NCBI GenBank assembly: GCA_030039005.1
Contig: JASHQT010000274.1
Location: 1-19,290 of the forward strand
DNA length: 19,290 bases
Source of the DNA: Bryobacteraceae bacterium
GTDB taxonomy: Bacteria; Acidobacteriota; Terriglobia; Bryobacterales; Bryobacteraceae
Reading direction: 5' to 3'
Shown here: positions 16,149-19,290 of the stretch, piece after piece
Layout: each line of letters begins with the position of its first letter
Position numbering within the stretch: the first letter of the stretch is position 1
Notes under the pieces: generated by a model
Database searches by the model: none
What the model was told of the DNA's origin: nothing
What the model saw: only the letters and a program-made list of their open reading frames with translations
Program-made: the position numbers and the translations under genes

Positions 16149-16202
16149 TAAACTAAGGCCCAAATGAAACTATCCCGGTCGGGGTTAGGTATCGCTTCGC
16201 AC

Positions 16203-16219
16203 AAATCTTTGCGAGATTT
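16203..16219. promoter_or_regulatory. Inverted repeat AAATCT-TTGCG-AGATTT upstream of the NfrB-like gene
   Basis: A perfect 6-bp inverted repeat with a 5-base spacer lies in the 172-base divergent region between the TPR and glycosyltransferase genes. It is AT-rich in a GC-rich context and sits 53 bases before the chosen ATG. It could be an operator or an RNA hairpin; there is no T-run. If the glycosyltransferase started at the TTG at 16219 it would touch the start codon. Confidence 0.4.
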
Positions 16220-16272
16220 TGCACGCTACGCCACTTATTCCCAGGGTGCATTCCGCGTTATCGGCCTTGCAG

Positions 16273-18090
16273 ATGTTCCTTGCCGCGGCGCCGGCCTGGT
16301 GCGATGCAGGAGTGGCGCATTGCCTATTCCCGCTGGCCTGGATCATCCTAATCAGCGGCATCGACGATCTGGTTCTGGACGCCGTTTGGGTCTGGGCCTG
16401 GGTCTCAGGCCGCCTGCCCTCGCGCCCGGCTGTCGATAGCGGCCACGCCGCCCTGAGAGACCACCCCGCGCGCGACTCAAGGACCATCGCCATCTTCGTG
16501 CCCCTCTGGCACGAGCACGCCGTCATCGCCGGCATGGTGGAACACAACGTAGCGGCCATCAGGTACCGAAATTATCACTTCTTCATTGGCGCCTACCCCA
16601 ACGACGATCCCACGCTCGATGCCGTCAGGGATCTGGAAGCGCGCTTTCCGCACGTCCATTTGGCCGTCTGCCCACACAACGGTCCCACATCCAAGGCCGA
16701 TTGCCTCAACTGGATCTACCAGCGCATGTTGCTCTTTGAGGAGCACCACGCGGTGCATTTCGACGTCGTAGTCACGCACGATGCCGAAGATCTCATCCAC
16801 CCGGAAGCTTTCTCCTTCATCAACGCTTATGCCGGCGAGTACGACATGGTGCAGATCCCCGTGTTGCCGCTTCCCACGCCCGTCCGCGATTTGGTCCATG
16901 GCGTTTATTGCGATGAATTCGCCGAGTGGCAGCTCAAGGACATGCGCGCGCGCCAGCTTATGGGCAGCTTCGTGCCTTCCAATGGCGTTGGTACCGGGTT
17001 CGCGCGCGAAGCGCTCGAAAAGCTCGCTACCCAGGAGCACAACCTGATCTTCGAGCCTGCGTGCCTGACCGAGGACTACGAAAACGGACTGCGCCTGCAC
17101 AAGCTGGGGTGCAAGCAGATGTTCGTGCCGCTCGTCGCGGGTACGTCCGGGGTCGTGGCTACGCGCGAATTCTTCCCGCGTACGGCGCGCTCGGCCATCC
17201 GCCAGCGCTCGCGCTGGATCCTGGGCATCGGGCTGCAATGCTGGGAACGCAACGGCTGGCGCGGGAGCTGGTCCGAAAAATACTGGTTTTGGCGCGACCG
17301 CAAGGGCCTGCTGGGCAATCCACTCAGTCTCGCGAGCAACCTGATTTTCATCTACGGCGCGCTCACCTGGATGGCCGCGCAATGCAGCCGCACGCCGTGG
17401 GGATTAGCCCACTACTCACTGCATCCCGGGCTGATTGTCGCGACGCTCGCGATGCAACTCATCCAGAGCAGTGTCCGCATGGCCTGTTCCGCCAAATTCT
17501 ATGGACTGCGCTTCGCACTTGCCGTCCCGCTGCGCTCCGTCTGCGGCAATTGGATCAATACCGCCGCCACCTGGAAAGCCGTGCGATCGTACCTGCGCGC
17601 CCGCATTCGCCATGAGCCGCTGGTCTGGGTCAAGACGGAGCACGCATACCCCTCGCGCAGCGCCCTCACCGAACACAAGCGCAAGCTCGGAGAGATTTTG
17701 GTGGGTTCAGGCTACGCGGACGAGTCCGACATTCGCGACGCGCTCGTGAACCTGCCACCCGGCATGCGTCTGGGCGAATACCTGGTCCAGCGCGGCACCG
17801 TCACCGAAGACCAGCTCTATGAAGCTTTGAGCCTGCAGCAGAGCCTGCCCACCGGGCGCCTGGAACCTTGGGTTGTCAGCCCCCAGGTGGCGCGCGCGCT
17901 GCCGCGCCGGGTGGTCAACGATTGGCACGTCCTGCCCTTCCGCATCGCCGCCGGCAACATGTTCCTCGCCAGTCCCGAAGTCCCCACCGACGATCTCACG
18001 CGCGTCCTCCGCGGCTTCACGCGCCTCTCGTTGCGGTTTCAACTCGTGACGCCCGCCAATTTCGAAGAGCTCGCTGCCACTTTGCTGTAA
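16273..18090 (+). CDS. NfrB-like membrane glycosyltransferase with C-terminal MshEN (c-di-GMP type) domain
   Basis: This 605-residue protein matches the architecture of E. coli NfrB. A hydrophobic N-terminal segment (FPLAWIILISGIDDLVLDAVWVW) leads to a GT2 domain at about 70-320 with the processive-type motifs DAED (170-173), TED (266-268) and QRSRW (311-315). Further membrane helices lie near 358-372, 386-404 and 412-429. A cytosolic C-terminal domain from about 465 to 597 has two MshEN-like blocks, KLGEILVGSGYADESDI (near 471) and RLGEYLVQRGTVTEDQLYEAL (from 499). MshEN domains bind c-di-GMP, and in E. coli this switches on NfrB to make a surface glycan; the sugar here is unknown. The start is uncertain: GTG at 16246 or TTG at 16219 are in frame, and none has a Shine-Dalgarno sequence. 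It converges on the next gene with a 3-base gap. Confidence 0.9.
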   Translation: MFLAAAPAWCDAGVAHCLFPLAWIILISGIDDLVLDAVWVWAWVSGRLPSRPAVDSGHAALRDHPARDSRTIAIFVPLWHEHAVIAGMVEHNVAAIRYRNYHFFIGAYPNDDPTLDAVRDLEARFPHVHLAVCPHNGPTSKADCLNWIYQRMLLFEEHHAVHFDVVVTHDAEDLIHPEAFSFINAYAGEYDMVQIPVLPLPTPVRDLVHGVYCDEFAEWQLKDMRARQLMGSFVPSNGVGTGFAREALEKLATQEHNLIFEPACLTEDYENGLRLHKLGCKQMFVPLVAGTSGVVATREFFPRTARSAIRQRSRWILGIGLQCWERNGWRGSWSEKYWFWRDRKGLLGNPLSLASNLIFIYGALTWMAAQCSRTPWGLAHYSLHPGLIVATLAMQLIQSSVRMACSAKFYGLRFALAVPLRSVCGNWINTAATWKAVRSYLRARIRHEPLVWVKTEHAYPSRSALTEHKRKLGEILVGSGYADESDIRDALVNLPPGMRLGEYLVQRGTVTEDQLYEALSLQQSLPTGRLEPWVVSPQVARALPRRVVNDWHVLPFRIAAGNMFLASPEVPTDDLTRVLRGFTRLSLRFQLVTPANFEELAATLL

Positions 18091-18093
18091 CCG

Positions 18094-18495
18094 CTAATCC
18101 CCGTACCGGATGCGAACATCGCGCAACTGATTCAAATCCTGGTCCAGGGCCTGCCGATCCTGACTAGAGAGGTTGTCCACCCGCAGCACAAACTGCACGT
18201 CATCGATCGCCTCGTTCAATTGCGCGCGTGTGTACGATCCGTCGCTCCAGGTCCGTTCCAGCAGATCCATCTGGCCCAGCGCCTGGTCGAAGCGATACCA
18301 ATCGCCCGGATACGGCGCCACATTCTTCTGCGCCGCGTTCAGATCCGCCCACGTCTTGTAGTACAGCTTCAATCCGCTCTGATAGGGATCGTTGGCGCTG
18401 GGCTGATTAAGGTTCGGCCGGTTGAAGGTTGTTTGCGTCATTGCAAGCGGGGCCGCGAGTAACATTGCGATAACAGAAATCCAGGCCGGTCTCAT
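18094..18495 (-). CDS. Small secreted protein of unknown function
   Basis: This 133-residue protein has a signal peptide (MRPAWISVIAMLLAAPLAMT). The mature part begins with Asn/Gln/Pro-rich sequence (TTFNRPNLNQPSANDPYQSG), followed by a mostly helical region with WADLNAAQKN, PGDWYRFDQALGQMDLLERTW and a final QDRQALDQDLNQLRDVRIRYGD. No family or catalytic motif is recognised. The ATG at 18495 has one of the best Shine-Dalgarno sequences in the window (GGGAGG, 5 bases upstream); an in-frame GTG two codons earlier is less likely. A TATGAT -10 element lies at 18534-18529 on the minus strand. Its stop is 3 bases from that of the NfrB-like gene. Confidence 0.82.
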   Translation of the reverse strand: MRPAWISVIAMLLAAPLAMTQTTFNRPNLNQPSANDPYQSGLKLYYKTWADLNAAQKNVAPYPGDWYRFDQALGQMDLLERTWSDGSYTRAQLNEAIDDVQFVLRVDNLSSQDRQALDQDLNQLRDVRIRYGD

Positions 18496-18527
18496 GTCCA
18501 CCTCCCGATTGTTGGATGCCCGCGCAG

Positions 18528-18534
18528 TATCATA
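18528..18534. promoter_or_regulatory. Shared bidirectional -10 element TATCATA
   Basis: The 7-mer TATCATA reads as TATCAT on the plus strand (18528-18533) and TATGAT on the minus strand (18534-18529), each five of six consensus bases. Assuming a start 7 bases downstream of each, transcription begins near 18540 rightward and 18522 leftward, 18 bases apart. The rightward start coincides with the GTG of the LolA-like gene. No clear -35 was found for either. Confidence 0.5.
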
Positions 18535-18539
18535 AGGAC

Positions 18540-19286
18540 GTGAGACGTTGTTTCGTCATCGCCGGATTGGCCGCCTGCGCGCTTTTGCTCCCGGCTTCCC
18601 CGCCGGAAAACCCGCTCACCGCCGATCAAATTGTCGAAAAGCACGTGGAGGCCATTGGCGGCATCCAGAAGCTTAACGCCATCCACACGCTCGTGGTCAC
18701 CGGCAAAGCCTCCATCCTGGGGCAGACGGAAGCTCCGCTGCTCATCCAGGTCATGCGCCCCAACCGGATGCGCCTGGAGATCACCTATCAAGGCAAGAAA
18801 GTTGTTCAGGCCTTCGATGGGACCACTGCGTGGACCATCAACCCGCTGGTCGATACCGACCCCAGGGAATCGACCGATGACGATACGCGCGCCGCGCAGG
18901 AATCCTCGGACTTCATCGGCGGCAACCTGGTGGACTACAAATCCAAGGGCAACACGATCGAACTCGTGGATCGCGAAGAAATCGAAGGCGTCGCCGTTTA
19001 CAAGCTGAAGATCACCAAACCCAGCGGCGCGATGGAATACGATTACCTGGACGCCACAAGCTTCCTGCCGGTCAAAACTGAAGGCAAGCGCATCCAGTTC
19101 GGCCAAATGATCCTATACGAGTCCCGCATCGCCGATTACAAGCCCGTGGAAGGCGTACTGCTGCCCTTTAGCGTCAAACAACTGGTAAACGGACACTTGG
19201 CGATGCAAATCACCATCGAGAAAATGGACGCCAACGTTCCGGTGGATGAAGCCGTGTTCCGGATGCCCGCCAAGCCGGGGCAGTAG
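18540..19286 (+). CDS. Exported LolA-like outer-membrane lipoprotein-sorting family protein
   Basis: This 248-residue protein has a signal peptide (VRRCFVIAGLAACALLLPAS, read with Met first). Its mature domain begins LTADQIVEKHVEAIGGIQKL and has the LolA/LolB-type order of strands: LVVTGKASILG, LLIQVMRPNRMRLEITYQGKKVVQAFDGTTAWTI, VYKLKITKPSG, YDYLDATSFLPVKTE and ESRIADYKPVEGVLLPFSV. The family forms an open half-barrel that holds acyl chains in the periplasm; many paralogues in Acidobacteriota have unknown cargo. An ATG at 18516 would add 8 residues, but the GTG at 18540 gives a compact signal peptide and coincides with the start predicted from TATCAT, suggesting a leaderless mRNA. The gene is complete, ending 4 bases before the window edge. 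Confidence 0.85.
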   Translation: MRRCFVIAGLAACALLLPASPPENPLTADQIVEKHVEAIGGIQKLNAIHTLVVTGKASILGQTEAPLLIQVMRPNRMRLEITYQGKKVVQAFDGTTAWTINPLVDTDPRESTDDDTRAAQESSDFIGGNLVDYKSKGNTIELVDREEIEGVAVYKLKITKPSGAMEYDYLDATSFLPVKTEGKRIQFGQMILYESRIADYKPVEGVLLPFSVKQLVNGHLAMQITIEKMDANVPVDEAVFRMPAKPGQ

Positions 19287-19290
19287 AGCT

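Noticed and set aside
16101..16272. Possible c-di-GMP riboswitch before the NfrB-like gene
   Set aside because: I looked for the conserved GEMM-type core sequences given the c-di-GMP theme but found none; only a short inverted repeat is present.
16164..16439. 91-codon plus-strand frame with ATG upstream of the NfrB-like gene
   Set aside because: It overlaps the conserved N-terminus of the glycosyltransferase in another frame and has shadow-like Arg/Gly composition after residue 35.

Overview
The window is a high-GC bacterial chromosome segment that looks like Acidobacteriota, most likely the Solibacter/Bryobacter lineage. Three things point there: a large 'orphan' MacB/FtsX-type permease of the acidobacterial ADOP family paired with a PadR-type repressor, an SBBP beta-propeller protein with the acidobacterial-style N-terminal domain, and several secreted proteins of unknown function of the sort common in that phylum. 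This assignment rests on family recognition, not on a search. I see no rRNA, tRNA, CRISPR array, insertion sequence or prophage.

Layout. 1-2174: a truncated secreted SBBP protein (minus strand) diverges from a secreted glycine-rich protein with PGGGY repeats. 2176-5184: a minus-strand padR-permease operon, with a promoter and a perfect operator palindrome before padR. 5363-8864: two overlapping half-transporter genes forming a heterodimeric ABC exporter; their motifs predict one degenerate and one competent ATP site. 8916-11024: a secreted S9-family serine peptidase. 11067-11719: a Phd/VapC toxin-antitoxin pair of lower GC. 11730-12787: two overlapping short chromate-transporter genes. 12813-13876: a zinc-ribbon protein translationally coupled to a SAM methyltransferase. 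13974-14786: a secreted protein of unknown function ending in an intrinsic terminator. 14793-16100 (minus): an exported TPR protein. 16273-18090: an NfrB-like membrane glycosyltransferase with a C-terminal MshEN (c-di-GMP-binding type) domain. 18094-18495 (minus) and 18540-19286: a small secreted protein and a LolA-like exported protein, apparently sharing a bidirectional promoter.

The right-hand third (about 13.9-19.3 kb) is dominated by exported or envelope proteins. The most interesting hypothesis is that the NfrB-like glycosyltransferase and the divergent exported TPR protein form a c-di-GMP-gated glycan synthesis and export module analogous to NfrA/NfrB of E. coli. The left part is a set of independent small transcription units. 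Few start codons have a clear Shine-Dalgarno sequence, and several have a -10-like hexamer 6-8 bases upstream, suggesting leaderless transcripts are common here.
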